Assembly: GCA_949358305.1 (NCBI GenBank) | Contig: OX442314.1 | Span: 868,001 to 932,000 of the forward strand | Direction of reading: 5' to 3' | DNA from: Strigamia acuminata | Lineage: Eukaryota; Arthropoda; Chilopoda; Geophilomorpha; Linotaeniidae | Length of the DNA: 64,000 nucleotides | Part shown: one piece after another, positions 19,960 through 31,734 of the stretch | How the letters are laid out: every line of letters begins with the position of its first letter | Numbering within the stretch: position 1 is the first letter of the stretch | Program-made: the position numbers and the translations under genes | Notes under the pieces: generated by a model | What the model was told of the DNA's origin: nothing | Seen by the model: only the letters and a program-made list of their open reading frames with translations | Database searches by the model: none

Positions 19960-21436
19960 ATTCAAAAACAACCACAGCAAATCACGTTTGTTCCTTCCTC
20001 TAAGAAATTTTCTCATTGCGATTTGGCACAATAGAGGGCGAAACACATTGAATTGACAATGCTGCTCAAAGGGCGACCATTCTCAAATTTAACTTGCTGA
20101 CACATTGCCAAATTAGACAATGTTATTTTAATTCTGTCATCAAAACTTGTATCCTCAGACTAAGAAACAAACAGCTCGTTAAATAAATAAATAAATCGTT
20201 TGCTTAGCAACTTCTATCATGGATAAAAACAAAGATCAAATTTATTCCAAAATTTATTCTCCACTTTAAACAGCAAAAACTTACATTTAATTTTATTCAG
20301 CTACCGATTGATTACCGTGACAAACTGACGTTTTTTGATTGAAATCAAACACTCGAAGATTTACACCGTTGAATCAACGAAGCTTTTGAAACAAAACTGA
20401 ATTTATTTTCCTCTTAGCTACTCGATTCGATTTAAACCACATTTAAACCCGAGCCAATTTAGGTTTATCTCGAGACACTGCCCTCCAAACACGCCATTGT
20501 TCTTCCCACATTATTTCCATTATCAATTCAAGCGATTCACTGCAAACGAGGAATTAAACCCAATTTGGACTTCAAAACCACTAACTTACGTCCAAACATT
20601 CCTAAGTGCTTCCGGAAAGGTGAATAATCGCTGCATTTCTCATTATTTAAAAAAATGTAATCAAATACACAGACACAAAGACACAAACAAAAATTTTCAC
20701 GCGTTTATTAAAAGCCTCTTTGTCACGCCATGTTTCACACGTTCTCTAGTGGAGTGGAGAACAGTGCATTTCAGGCGTCGCTAAAGTGAACTAATCCGAA
20801 AATAATAAATGTAGAAAATCCATCCCCTTCTTTGCTCTGTCGTACTTCCTTCTCAGTTCTCTACATTTGTTAACTTCAATGATAGCAACATTAGCATCAA
20901 TTGCAACATTTGCCTTTCAATGTCCATAGGTAACTTCTTTGAAGCCTTTCCTGGTCTTTCTAAAAAAATTGTTGTTTAAAATGTGCTCGTAATTATTTGT
21001 GCGATAAATTCTAGTACGATAGCTTTTTGAAGTGTTCCAACTGTGAATTAAATTCGTGCCTTTGATGAGCAACACTCTCAACAGCACGTGATTTCTGTGT
21101 TCTAAATCACATAAAAATTCGCATGGGTTCAATTCGATTCCCGGATGCGAATCCAAAACTACAATTTTGCACATTATTTATTCGAATTTTTTACAATCTT
21201 TGCAAATGTTTTCTCAAAATTATTTCTTTCTTTCTTTAATTTACACAAAAATTCACTAATTTCTCTCTCTCTATCTCAATGGTTGTTAGTTGAGTTGCCA
21301 CAGCAACACCCTTTCTCGCTTTCTCGCTCGTAGCAACTCCGAAAACGAGAGTACTGGAATTGCGCACGACCAACTCGAATAAATCGGAGAAAGATTGCAT
21401 CGCGAGTCTAAAAAATGCTCAAACCAAACTCAAACT
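19960..21436. other. Non-coding stretch, possibly with a LINE 3' end
   Basis: No gene is supported. At about 20,148-20,196 the sequence TTGTATCCT followed by TTAAATAAATAAATAAAT resembles the 3' end of the LINE at 4.2-4.8 kb. The rest is AT-rich without recognisable features. Confidence 0.45.
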
Positions 21437-22135
21437 AAACTCAAAGACAGATGGCCCCAACAAATCTCTGTAGTCGTCTTATTGTTTTCTTTTCTGCGCA
21501 TGGGCAGAAGAACCGTTTTCAGCGAGTGACGCTAAACAATAATCTGTCACGTAATTTCATCTCGATCGGCACGAGGCGAGGTGAACAGCAAGATTTTGCT
21601 ATTCGACATGCTGTGTTCGTTTTTCACGTTATTTAATTCGGGTTTGATTTCCAAAAGGTTGATTCGTTTCATTAACACAGCATTAACATTTCCGCAAATT
21701 TCTCAGCAGGTTTGAATTCTTTGAAAAATGATCCATTTATTTTCTTACATTTGTTCTTAACGCCATTTTTAGGCCTACTATATAGGCCTACTTCGAATTG
21801 TATTTTCTTCAGTTACGTTACGGCTGAGTATACATTTGGCAAGAATATTATTTGATGTTTGGTTTGGTTAGTTTGGTTAGTTTGGTTTTAATTTTTCATT
21901 TGAAAATTTTTTGTCTTGTTTTCGTGATTGGCAATGACATTTGCCATTTTTTCGTGACATCAAGTGTTTAGTTTGAGAATTGATTTCTGAAACTTGGTTT
22001 TTATTTTCAAAGTGATCAGTGGCTCAGAGGATGGTCATAAACTTCAAAAATGACATTTTCCAGCAAAAATGACATTTTCCAGCAAAAAAAAAAATGCATT
22101 TGCAAATGGAGAAATACATTTTCAGATGGAAGAAT
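21437..22135. repeat. Dispersed repeat, copy A2
   Basis: Second copy of the sequence at 77-790, with the same TAGGCCTA pair at about 21,771-21,790. The differences include substitutions and a small local duplication of TGACATTTTCCAGCAAAAA near 22,050-22,090. Confidence 0.8.
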
Positions 22136-22842
22136 GGCTTTAGCAGGTTTACTGACATTCCATCAATTTTTTATGTTTGATTCTCTTATTTGTCTAATTT
22201 CTATTTTTCTATTTCTTGAGTAGTATTATGAAAATACTTTAAGGCAAAAGTTGGGATGTAGTTCTTAACCACTTTCATGCTTTATATTGCTACATGAACT
22301 GACATTCCAACTGAAATGACTTTCCTGAACAAGATAAGACAGTTTTTACATCATATCTCAATTAAGTAAAATTGAAATCACTTCTTTGACCTATAAAAGG
22401 GACTTATCTCTGCGTCTACATTTCTGCAATGTTGCAATGTTGCAGAACTGAACAGAAATGAACAGAATGTAAAAGAAATGTTGCTTTATTATGGGGGAAA
22501 TATGGCCTCTTCCTGATCCTGCTTTTGGGATTGAGAAAGTACAAACAGACTTATTGGTTATATAAGTTATAGATAGCATAAGCAATCAGAATAAATAGGC
22601 CCAACATAATAATGGTTATTCACATGATATCAAATGTTGAGTGGTGAGTAGTGCCAATTCTGGGAGACCAAGTGATCCAGTTTATGCACTAGCTTAAAGG
22701 TTGCACTTTATCTTTCGTCAATCTGGCCATTACCACTATTCCTGGTCCTTTGAAATATAAGCTGAGAAAGTAATGAAAAGCGCAGTCAAAGTCAGCTGAA
22801 AATCATAATCTTTATTGAGGATCTTTTTTTTTTACATCTTCA

Positions 22843-22935
22843 GGTCGTCTCCTCCATTAGCTTTTTGTAGTAGATTATTATTTTGTAATTACTGTACAGT
22901 TCTGTCAAACACTTGAACTGTCAATTTGATTAGAA
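22843..22935. repeat. Dispersed repeat, copy B2 (partner at 2,101-2,193)
   Basis: The core TTATTATTTTGTAATTACTG and the following TTCTGTCAAACACTTG are shared with 2,101-2,193. Both copies lie downstream of an A-type repeat. Confidence 0.75.
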
Positions 22936-23329
22936 TGTGGGAGGATGTGTCTTTCTTTTGCTTCTTGTAGCGACTTGGTAATTCCTCAATAATAACTATT
23001 TTATTAATTTCCAATTTGCAATAATTTAATCTTTAAGCCTTTGTCCTTGACTAGTGATTCAATTTGTGATTGAAGTTGGCTTCACTGCTCAGCGCATCCA
23101 AGATAGCGACTGACAGAAAACAGTGTGATGAAACACAAGGCCATGGGTTGTTCAACCCACTTATATGCCTAAGACAAGTTAAATCAAGTTAAAAAAATAA
23201 CACTAGACTTTATTATCTTTAAATCCTTACGGTGACGACCACAACTCCTACCAAATGGTGCCAATTCCAATTTTTTGCTTCTTTTGCTTGGGATTTGTTT
23301 TTTTGATGTTCAGGTCTTCACATAAATTG

Positions 23330-23545
23330 GTGTGGAACTCTGCTTTCCCATATTCTTTATTACGTTCTGCACATAGCAAAGTGACAAAGAACCACTAACC
23401 TACCTATTCACCCACATTTGAAATTGCGATTAAGAAAAATGAAATACATGAGGCGACATTTCATGACCAAAATGCTCGGGAATATCAAGTGCATTTACTG
23501 CCTGCTTTTCCTTTCCTCCTCCTTTACTTTCTTTTCATTCTCTTA
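23330..23545. repeat. Dispersed repeat, copy D2
   Basis: Partner of 3,413-3,640. The related C block (GGATCGTGCCTATGGGAATT) follows at about 23,905-23,985, after D here but before D in the first locus. Confidence 0.75.
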
Positions 23546-24017
23546 AATACTAAGTGTTATAGCACAATCGAAGGATACAAAAAATAAAATAAAAATACTG
23601 CATACAATATTCCACAATTTTTGCTTAATACTTGATGCACTGGAGTTCATAGCTCTCCCTCTTCCTCTTCTAATAATAATTAAGTTGACTAGACACTGTT
23701 CCAACTTCTTGTAATTACCAGAACCGTGCCTGTGTTCGTCGGATGATGTTGGAGCATATACGGGGGTGGGGGAACAGAATGGGAGAACAGAATTATCTCG
23801 TGTGAGGAGAAATACTATATAGCGATTATCGTAAGGCAAACGATTGGAAAAACAAATTTAATATGTCGTTCAATCATTGCTGGACTCAGGCCAAAAATAG
23901 TTTTTCTCGGAGTTTTGTAATTTCCAGGATCGTGCCTATGGGAATTAAGAAACTCGTCATGGATGAACGGGGCCATGCATAATAAACGTTAAATTTTAGT
24001 GTAAAAGCCTAAAAGAA

Positions 24018-24125
24018 ATGGCCGACCAGAAAAAAATGCGAGAGCGACATCTCGTGACAGATTTCATCATCATTTGAATTGAAAGCGTCGTTGAAATATA
24101 CGGAGGACTATAAGAAATATTTGAT
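24018..24125. repeat. Short dispersed repeat (partner at 25,999-26,115)
   Basis: From ATGGCCGACC through TATACGGAGGACTATA this roughly 105 bp segment is repeated at 25,999-26,115 with about ten differences. The second copy lies just upstream of the NEPRO-like gene. Family not recognised. Confidence 0.75.
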
Positions 24126-24559
24126 AAAATTTGATAAATCAAATTTGTTTAATAATTTTTTAAAAATATTTAATATTTAAAACGATTAAATTAAATCAAA
24201 TTAAACGATAAAAATTATCAGAGATATTTTATCAAAACTCATTTATTCATGATAATTTCTTTGGATAACGGTGCTAAAAAACATCTAATTAAAAAAACTC
24301 CTAGAACAAGATTATACAAAATCTCACCCGTTTAAGTTGATGTTAATAGCGTGAGGGAGCGTAGGAATATTGGTCGGAGGAATAGAATTATTTGAGTTAA
24401 CAAAAACGTGATAAAGATAATCGTGACTGCAACTACTATGAATTTAACCAAACGCTCAAACATACTCGGGTTTAAACCTAAAATCGTTTTTTTCGGTTTT
24501 CTTTGTGAGGAATTAAGTCAATAGAATCAAGTGAACAAAAGTGTGGGATAAAGTGCAAA

Positions 24560-24730
24560 TAAAGGGACGTTAAGTTTATCAAAACATATGACAATTTATT
24601 AAGACTAAACGGAATTTATATAAAACTAAGGCCGACAAACGGCCGATAAACGTGAATGAAATTAAACTATACAAAAATGCGGCTAAAAGCTCTAAAATAA
24701 TGTCAAAGTTAACGGGTGTTTTCAGCCTTG
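24560..24730 (-). repeat. LTR-like remnant related to the repeat at 59.46-59.61 kb
   Basis: On the + strand CATATGACAATTTATT, TTTATATAAA.CTA, GCCGACAAACGGCCGA and TTAAACTATACAA occur in the same order as near-identical blocks at 59,480-59,570. Read on the minus strand, the first block supplies an AATAAA signal. I infer a degraded relative of the putative LTR at 59,386-60,868. Confidence 0.5.
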
Positions 24731-24884
24731 AAATTGTAGGACACCCGAAATAATGTTGAAATGCAGTAGAAATAATAAATAATAAGCCGGGAAACACGAG
24801 TATCCTGCACAAACCGCGTCGACTGCAAGGTCCGTGGCCTGGCTTCTCTACCGACATTACTGGATTATTTGATTTATAGTTCCG

Positions 24885-25079
24885 TTAGACATTTGTATCA
24901 CGAAAAACCGGAACCATGGTCGGGGCGAAAATCAGTAGGCGGGTTAATCGTTCAAACATAGGAGGAGGCATACCGAGAATTTTGTTTGTTTGCTTTGGAA
25001 CTTGAGGAGGTTGCTGATCCGGTGGGTGAAAATAAGGATAAGAATTCAAAACAGGGTCATTAAAAGGAGGCGACATTGC
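24885..25079 (-). CDS. Short Pro-rich ORF of unknown status
   Basis: A minus-strand frame starting at an ATG near 25,079 encodes about 64 residues, Pro-rich at first (FHPPDQQPPQVPKQ, then MPPPMFERL). About 290 bases after its stop comes an AATAAA on the same strand, inside the LTR-like remnant. It could be a leftover of an old element's terminal ORF or a small terminal exon. It is not recognised and may not be expressed. Confidence 0.25.
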   Translation of the reverse strand, partial: AMSPPFNDPVLNSYPYFHPPDQQPPQVPKQTNKILGMPPPMFERLTRLLIFAPTMVPVFRDTNV

Positions 25080-25662
25080 AATACTCTTGTAGTGATCCTG
25101 AGTGTTAATGACTAAATTACTCACTTAATCCACCCAAAATCTAGCTATTTCGGTTGCCACACAGGGTCTTACAAATACTAACTTTAAAACTTAAATTAAT
25201 CTTACACTGACTAACTTACAAATAAAAGGAATTGATTGATCCAATCTTACAATTGAACCAAGCAATTCTAAACAAAACTCCTTAAATAACCAAACAAGAT
25301 GTTTCTATTAACTCAAACTAACTTAGTTTAATCTGTTAAAATACATAATAAAAGTTCTAATAAAAACGTTATACATTAATAAATCAATACGAAAATAATA
25401 GACAAGAAATGAGAATAAATAAGAATTTGGCGACGACAATGGCGTCGTCGTCTGATTTATCACAAGAAGGAATCTCTCCACTGGTAACTCAATGGCAAGA
25501 TGAACTCTCACAACACTCATGCAGTGTTGCAAGAAGGAATCCAAAATATAATCCAAATCAGATTGCTACAAAGAATTTTGGTATTTTCTAGGAGCAATGT
25601 TTTCCGTTACTTTCTGGGTTATTTCAATTTTTAGACTGAGGAAATTTGTGCTTTCTTTTCTT

Positions 25663-25688
25663 GGTGGCAGGAAATGCTTCCTGCCACC
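25663..25688. repeat. Perfect hairpin, 11 bp stem
   Basis: GGTGGCAGGAA, loop ATGC, TTCCTGCCACC. The only nearby features are AT-rich sequence and the repeat at 25,999. No terminator-like T-run is associated. Confidence 0.7.
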
Positions 25689-26246
25689 CACTTTCCTCCT
25701 GGCCCCGTTGCCCTGGCAACATTCATAAAAAACTGATTTCTCCTATTTTTTTATTGCGATAAAAAATAATAAATTGATAAAAGGAAATTCTTTTTTCTTT
25801 TATTTAGACACAATAAAAACAACTGGAAATAAAATGAAATGTCTTTCTTTTTATTAAACACAACGTGAAATTGACTTGGATAATTATTTATTAGCGAATA
25901 AATTCAAATAATAAAATAAAACTACTTCTTCGGTGACCACCGGCCACCGCACTCTGAATTTAGAAAAAATCCTGATGGCGTCAGTTAGTTCAAAAGTAAT
26001 GGCCGACCCGCCGACCAGAAAAAATTCAAGAGCGATATCTCGTGATAGATTTCATCATCATTTGAATTGAAATCGTCGTTAAAATATACGGAGGACTATA
26101 AAAATATTTGATCAAATATGATTTGATCAAGGATATCCTTGGTTTTACCTTGGACACACCTCTGTATACAATTTGAATACAAAAATCGAGTTTGGCGCCA
26201 TCTGTTGCTACAGATAGATAGAGCGCCGTGATTGTATGTTCCTACG

Positions 26247-29095
26247 ATGGAAGGAATTAGCGGTTGGTGGAATAACACGTGCTTGGCATCTCCTCCGTTT
26301 CTCGTTTACCCAACAAGAAAAAAACGTAAACATTTACATTTTTAAACAATAAATGCTGAAAATTATATTTTAAATAAATAAACTCGTTTCAGATGTGCGA
26401 CGACGGCTGAGAAAACTCGTCGATAAACAATTGAATTTGCCGGCTAGAAAGCACCTCAACACCGAAGTCGCCATCTTGAACAAACTTGTATACAAACTCA
26501 ACTTCCAATTTCGAAGGTTTAAGAAGTTTCAGGCGATTCAAAGAGTAAATGGAAGTACAATGACATTCCGACGAGTGTTTAATTCAATTTTTTCAACAGT
26601 TGCGCGTGTGTCTCAACAAATTTGATGAAATAAACATCCACAAAGTGTTCGAAAACTTGTCAGCATCAATTTCCGAGTAATAAACATTCGTTTAATTCAT
26701 TTATTTACGTGTTTAATGCTTGGGATGATTTTATTTTGTAGTGAATCGGACGAAACGACGCTCGGGTCGCGTCAAATGCTGGAATTTGTTCTGACGAAAA
26801 CGGTTTGCGTCGTGCATTTGTTGAGTCGGTCGTGCGATCACTGTTTCGCGGCCCTCGAGTATCCTTGAGAATTTAACGAATTATTATCGTTGTTTGGTGC
26901 TTTTAATGGTTTCCTTAACGTTGTTTCATGCTTACAAAATGGGACTTTGAGAGGGATTTATTTATTAATCAGAATATTCTTTTGTTTTCGTGTCTCAGTC
27001 GATTGTGGTAATTTGAAAATTTGTTTTTTTAATGAAAATAATTGATTTTTTTGTTATTTATTAAATTTTGGATCGTTTTTTAGGGTTTTGTGTGCTTTCT
27101 TCACGTTTGAAATGGTGAATTTGTACGGTGGAATGTATCAATTGTTGCCATTTCTTCGCGGTGCGCCTGTTCCTTGGGTATGTATTCGTCAGCGAAGCGA
27201 AGAGTTATGTTTTTACAAGTAAAAAAAATTATTTGATGTGCGGAATTGGTTGTTAGAATATTAAAATGGATCTTCATCGACTAAAATACCTTTTTTATGT
27301 TCTAGAAATTGTTTAATACGAAACAGCACGTTTTAAGATGAAAAATAGAATTTTAGGACGAAAAATTGAATTTTGGAAGGAAAAATTGAATCTTGGGACA
27401 AAAAATTGAATTTTAGGACGAAAAATTGAATTTGACGACGAAAAATTGAATTTTGGGACAAAAATTGAATTTTACGACGAAAAATTGAATTTTACGACGA
27501 AAAATTGAATTTGACGACGAAAAATTGAATTTGACGACGAAAAATTGAATTTGACGACGAAAAATTGAATTTGACGACGAAAAATTGAATTTGACGACGA
27601 AAAATTGAATTTGACGACGAAAAATTGAATTTGACGACGAAAGATTGAATTTGACGACGAAAAATTGAATTTTACGACGAAAAATTGAATTTGACAACGA
27701 AAGATTGAATTTGACGACGAAAAATTGAATTTTGGGACAAAAATTGAATTTTACGACGAAAAATTGAATTTTAGGACGAAAAATTGAATCTGACGACGAA
27801 AGATTGAATTTGACGACGAAAAATTGAATTTTGGGACAAAAATTGAATTTTACGACGAAAAATTGAATTTTACGACGAAAAATTGAATTTTAGGACGAAA
27901 AATTGAATTTGACGACGAAAGATTGAATTTGACGACGAAAAATTGAATTTTGGGACAAAAATTGAATTTTACGACGAAAAATTGAATTTTAGGACGAAAA
28001 ATTGAATCTGACGACGAAAGATTGAATTTGACGACGAAAGATTGAATTTGACGACGAAAGATTGAATTTGACGACGAAAAATTGAATTTGACGACGAAAA
28101 ATTGAATTTTACGACGAAAAATTGAATTTTACGACAAAAAATTGAATTTTAGAACAAAAAATTTTTATTCAAGACGTAGAAACTTCATTTTAAAGCGAAA
28201 AATTAGATTGAAAAACAAAACTTCTTTTATTTAAGACTGAATAACTTCGTTTTAGGACGAAATGTTTTGATTAAGACGGGAAAAACTTCGTCATAAACCA
28301 CAGAAAATGCAGAAACTATTTGTATTCACAAAAATTCATTTTATTTCATAAATCATTGCAGATCCCCGACGGGGAACACTTACCCGAGTCTCTAACCGAA
28401 TTTTTAACACTTGGCTCCTTGAAACACATCCCCAAATCCTCCAGGTAAAAAAAAAAATCAAAACTTATCAAATAAATAAAAATCAAAACAATTTTGTAAA
28501 TTCTAGATCCAAAACTGAAGAAATCTCCAAATTCATCACCAAAACATTCCACAACACCGTCACAACTCAACAATTGTCCCAAATCGACAAAGTGAACGTC
28601 CAAATCGAGATTGGCAGTGAGTTTCCACCAAAAAAATAACAAAATAAATAATAAAATCACCAAAAATAACTTTATTTTCGCAGCTTTAGTGCCAAGGTCG
28701 CAATACACAGCTGCAAAACCCGAAATTGTACGTTTTACACCGCTTTACACCCAATTTACGTCCAATTTAAACCGTAAAAACAAATAATTTCAAATATTTT
28801 CCATCCCCAGATGCCGAAAGACGCCGTGGCACGCGAATTGGCGCAACTCACCACCCGAAAACAAATTCTCAATTGGCTGAAAAGAGAGAACAATTCGCCG
28901 ACAATTTCCGCTTCGTTGACCAAACCGAGTTGGAAAAACCTTCGAAAATGCATTCGAAACGCTTTCGTCGCCCCCGCACCCCCATCCGTCATCAAATGGG
29001 TCAAACGAACGATAATTAATTGGTTTGCAACCCCAAACCGATGCTTAAAACTGTATAAAAACGATAAATTACGACCCAACTGTAAATTAAAGTAA
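26247..29095 (+). CDS. NEPRO: NEPRO-like nucleolar protein, 9 exons
   Basis: Exons: 26,247-26,325; 26,393-26,544; 26,600-26,676; 26,742-26,858; 27,084-27,177; 28,362-28,444; 28,507-28,616; 28,684-28,727; 28,811-29,095, giving 346 residues. All junctions are GT-AG and keep phase. The N terminus carries the hallmarks of the nucleolus and neural progenitor protein N-terminal domain: a WWNNT start, then a LNTEVAILNKLVYKLNFQFR segment and RRFKKFQAIQR, a later LRVCLNKFDEINIHKVF helix, and a C-terminal basic region. The mammalian protein is nucleolar and linked to rRNA processing and RNase MRP. Family assignment rests on pattern memory, so moderate confidence. Intron 5 carries a large minisatellite. 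The stop codon overlaps the polyadenylation signal TAATAAA. Confidence 0.72.
27341..28150. repeat. 20-bp minisatellite in NEPRO-like intron 5
   Basis: About 40 tandem copies of a 20-bp unit close to AAAAATTGAATTTGACGACG, with variants ending TTTACGACG, TTTAGGACG or TTTTGGGACA. It fills most of the intron between exons at 27,177 and 28,362. The long frames it creates on either strand are artefacts of a period that avoids stops. Confidence 0.95.
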
Positions 29096-29173
29096 TAAAT
29101 ATTAAAAAATGAAATTGCTATAAAACTTGTGAAACCAAGGCCGTTTTTGCGTGAGGATTTGTTCTGTGCGTAG

Positions 29174-31728
29174 ATGGGAGTCAAAATGTCGGGCGAGAGG
29201 AAGTTGGTGCGATCGAAGAGTGGTTTGCGAATGGTTTCGGTGGACGAGAGACGTCCGAGTCCGTTCGAACTGTCGGAACCGGCGTGGGACGTGGATAAAC
29301 ACGTAAATTTGCGTCTAGTTTGGTCGGATCGGGCCGGTGTTGACGATGACGAACTTTTTGTTTACAGTTTGTGCAGTGCGTCAAATGTGGCGTGACCTTC
29401 GACTTCCTCACGAGACGAGTAATGGATTTGAGATTTGAATGTTTGGGTGATGGTTTTATTTGGAATTGTTGTTTGAATTAGCATCATTGTCGTCGGTGCG
29501 GACAGATTTTCTGTAGTCGGTGCTGCGACGTGAAAATGGCGCTCCCGAGAATGTGTTTCCTCGACCCCGTTCGCCAGTGCGCTTCCTGTGCCAACGTCAC
29601 GAGAAAGGAAAACGAGTTTTTTGAAAAACATTTGAAGATTTTACTTAATGGTGAGTTGGAAAGAGAAGTATTTGTTTTTTTAGACATTTTTCTGTATTTT
29701 ATAATTTTATTTTTTTATTTTTTTTATGTAGGTGCCGATTTGACGTGTGAACAAAATGAGGAAAAAAATGTTTATTTGTTCTGCAAATTGTCTTCCGACC
29801 ATAGGTATGTATGCATTTGAGTGGCGGAACAGTGACATCCTCCCACGGGATTGACAAATTGTTGGATAATATGAGGAAATTGATGAAATATTGCGGAAAG
29901 TTTTAGAAAATTGCTGGAAAGTTTTTTCTAAATTGGTGAAATTTTTTTGAAAAATATTTGAAATTTGTACACGTTAATGGACTAACTGATTTACAAGGAT
30001 TTTTAGTTGATTTACGGAGAATTTTAGTTGATTTATGGGGAAAACACGAAATGTTTGTTTCTAAAATTTTGAATAATTTACAGAATGTCGCGAAATCTCA
30101 CTGTAGATCTTGAAAATCTCGGAAAAATCTTATATTTTCTTGCAAATGTGGCAAAAATCTTAAATTTTCTAGAAAATCCCGCAGTGTAGCACAACTAAAC
30201 TGCGGGATTTGCAAGAATCCTCGCATAACTTCACAAAACTTCACAAAACGAATCGTTAAAAAAAAATGATGATTTGAATTTAATGAAAAATTCTCAAATT
30301 TTCTCAAAACTTCCCAAAATTTCATCAAAAAGTCTCAAATTTCACTGAGATTTGTCAGAATTTCATTAAAAATTATCAAATTTCACTGAGATTTGTCAGA
30401 ATTTCATTAAAAATTATCAAATTTTAGGGAATTTTATCAAAATTTGATGAAACTGTCGAAATTTGTCGAAATTTGTTAAATTTTATTAAAATCTTTGAAG
30501 ATATTTAATAAAAAGAAATTTCCAAATTTAACTTTGAAATAATTTAAAACCTGATCCTTGTATCCCAAAACCATCCCACGAATTAAAATCAAACAAAACC
30601 CTTTCAGATTCATCGTTTTCGATGGAGAAACAAAACACGAGCCATTATCTGTGTCATCCATTAAAAAAACACAAATCTTACGCCAACTAGAAGGTAAAAA
30701 ATACAAAATTTCATAAAAGTGTGAATGAAAGGCGAGAACAAATGACTATCCAAACAACAGGTATGTATTTCCACATTTCCATTTTTCCTCCTCCAATTTC
30801 CTCCCCAAGCTCCACCCAATCTCATATCAAAATTTCCTTTTCAGGCCAAACCATCGCCAGCGGCATCGAAATCTCTTACACCGACACCGACAACCAACTG
30901 CGCAAACTCCGTTTCCGTGCCGCTGCTCAAACCTCCGACAAATCAAACGCCTGGTTCACATCTCTGAACAAAGTAATAATTATACTCTAACTCACTATAA
31001 GTTGAGCCTTTCTCCCATTGGCCGAGCCTCATTGCTTCTGTGCACTGCCGCAAGGAAAAGTAGTTTTGTTTATTTTTACCGTATAACCTCGCGTATAGTG
31101 CGAAATATTTATTGCGAATTTTGGACCTCGAATTGGGGGGTCGCACTATACGCGCATAATAAAAATAAAAAAAGTAAAAATTGACGTACACGTAACATAT
31201 GGACAACGTGCGTAATTCATACGTATATAACTTCGTTTATCCCGTTTACAACACACAATACGACCAAGCGACAATCCAAATAATGCAAATAATGCATCAA
31301 TCTAGCAATCCATCATCAAAATATAAGCAAGAAGGAAATTTTTTTTATTTTAAAGTTTCCTTTTAAATAAATAAACTTTTCTAACCACATTTTGCACTCT
31401 TGTGGGACACAAATGTTAATTCGCATTATACGCGCATACACCACTTATTAGCAAAAATGGCACCTAAAATGGGGGGGTCGCATTATACGCGAGGTTATAC
31501 GGTAATTGTTTTGAGTATTACTAATCGATTACATTGTCGGTACATCTAATGCAATTATGGAGTTTCGATCTACTTTTAAGTGTCACTACACAAGTGAAAT
31601 GGCTCGACCAATGGGAGAAAGGCCCAACTTATAGTGAGTTAGAGTATAAGTACCGCTAATCGCCAAAAAAATTACCTAAACCTAAAACAAATTCATTTCA
31701 GGCCATCAAATACGCTCTGGACAAATAA
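29174..31728 (+). CDS. ZFYVE21: Zinc finger FYVE domain-containing protein 21
   Basis: Exons: 29,174-29,302; 29,368-29,418; 29,482-29,650; 29,732-29,804; 30,608-30,693; 30,737-30,760; 30,845-30,972; 31,702-31,728, giving 228 residues, close to the mammalian length. The N terminus KLVRSKSGLRMV is a family signature. The FYVE finger keeps the W..D motif (WDVD), the first Cys pair CVKC, the phosphoinositide-binding RRHHCRRCG, CSRCC and CASC. A C-terminal PH-like region follows and ends NKAIKYALDK. The family binds PI3P-type lipids on endosomes and acts in cell adhesion and AKT signalling. A 24-nt exon (30,737-30,760) is needed to hold the frame; using the earlier AG would add a stop. The start could be the ATG at 29,174 or 29,186. 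The last intron holds two nested inverted-repeat elements. Confidence 0.94.
29870..30560. repeat. AT-rich low-complexity intron of ZFYVE21
   Basis: The fourth intron consists of degenerate short repeats built from AAATTTTG/CAAAATTT words, including a short duplicated stretch at about 30,335-30,425 (TTTCACTGAGATTTGTCAG twice). It looks like a decayed version of the arrays in neighbouring introns. Confidence 0.55.
30980..31649. mobile_element. Non-autonomous TIR element in the last ZFYVE21 intron
   Basis: Left end 30,980-31,028 and right end 31,601-31,649 are inverted copies of 49 bp with two mismatches, beginning TTATACTCTAACTCACTATA. No coding capacity. The tips allow a TA target duplication (TA|TACTC ... 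GAGTA|TA), but this is ambiguous because the tips are themselves palindromic. A second element is nested inside. Confidence 0.85.
31079..31502. mobile_element. Nested MITE, Tc1/mariner-like, TA target duplication
   Basis: Ends CCGTATAACCTCGCGTATA and its inverse complement, flanked by TA at 31,077-31,078 and 31,503-31,504. Internal copies of the terminal word (TCGCACTATACGCGCATA at about 31,140 and TTCGCATTATACGCGCATA at about 31,420) give it subterminal repeats. About 424 bp, no ORF. It lies wholly inside the element at 30,980-31,649, so it inserted later. Confidence 0.85.
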
Positions 31729-31734
31729 CCAATG

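Noticed and set aside
27413-27697. Minus-strand frame with FRRKIQFFVVKFN repeats
   Set aside because: Shadow of the 20-bp minisatellite in the NEPRO-like intron.
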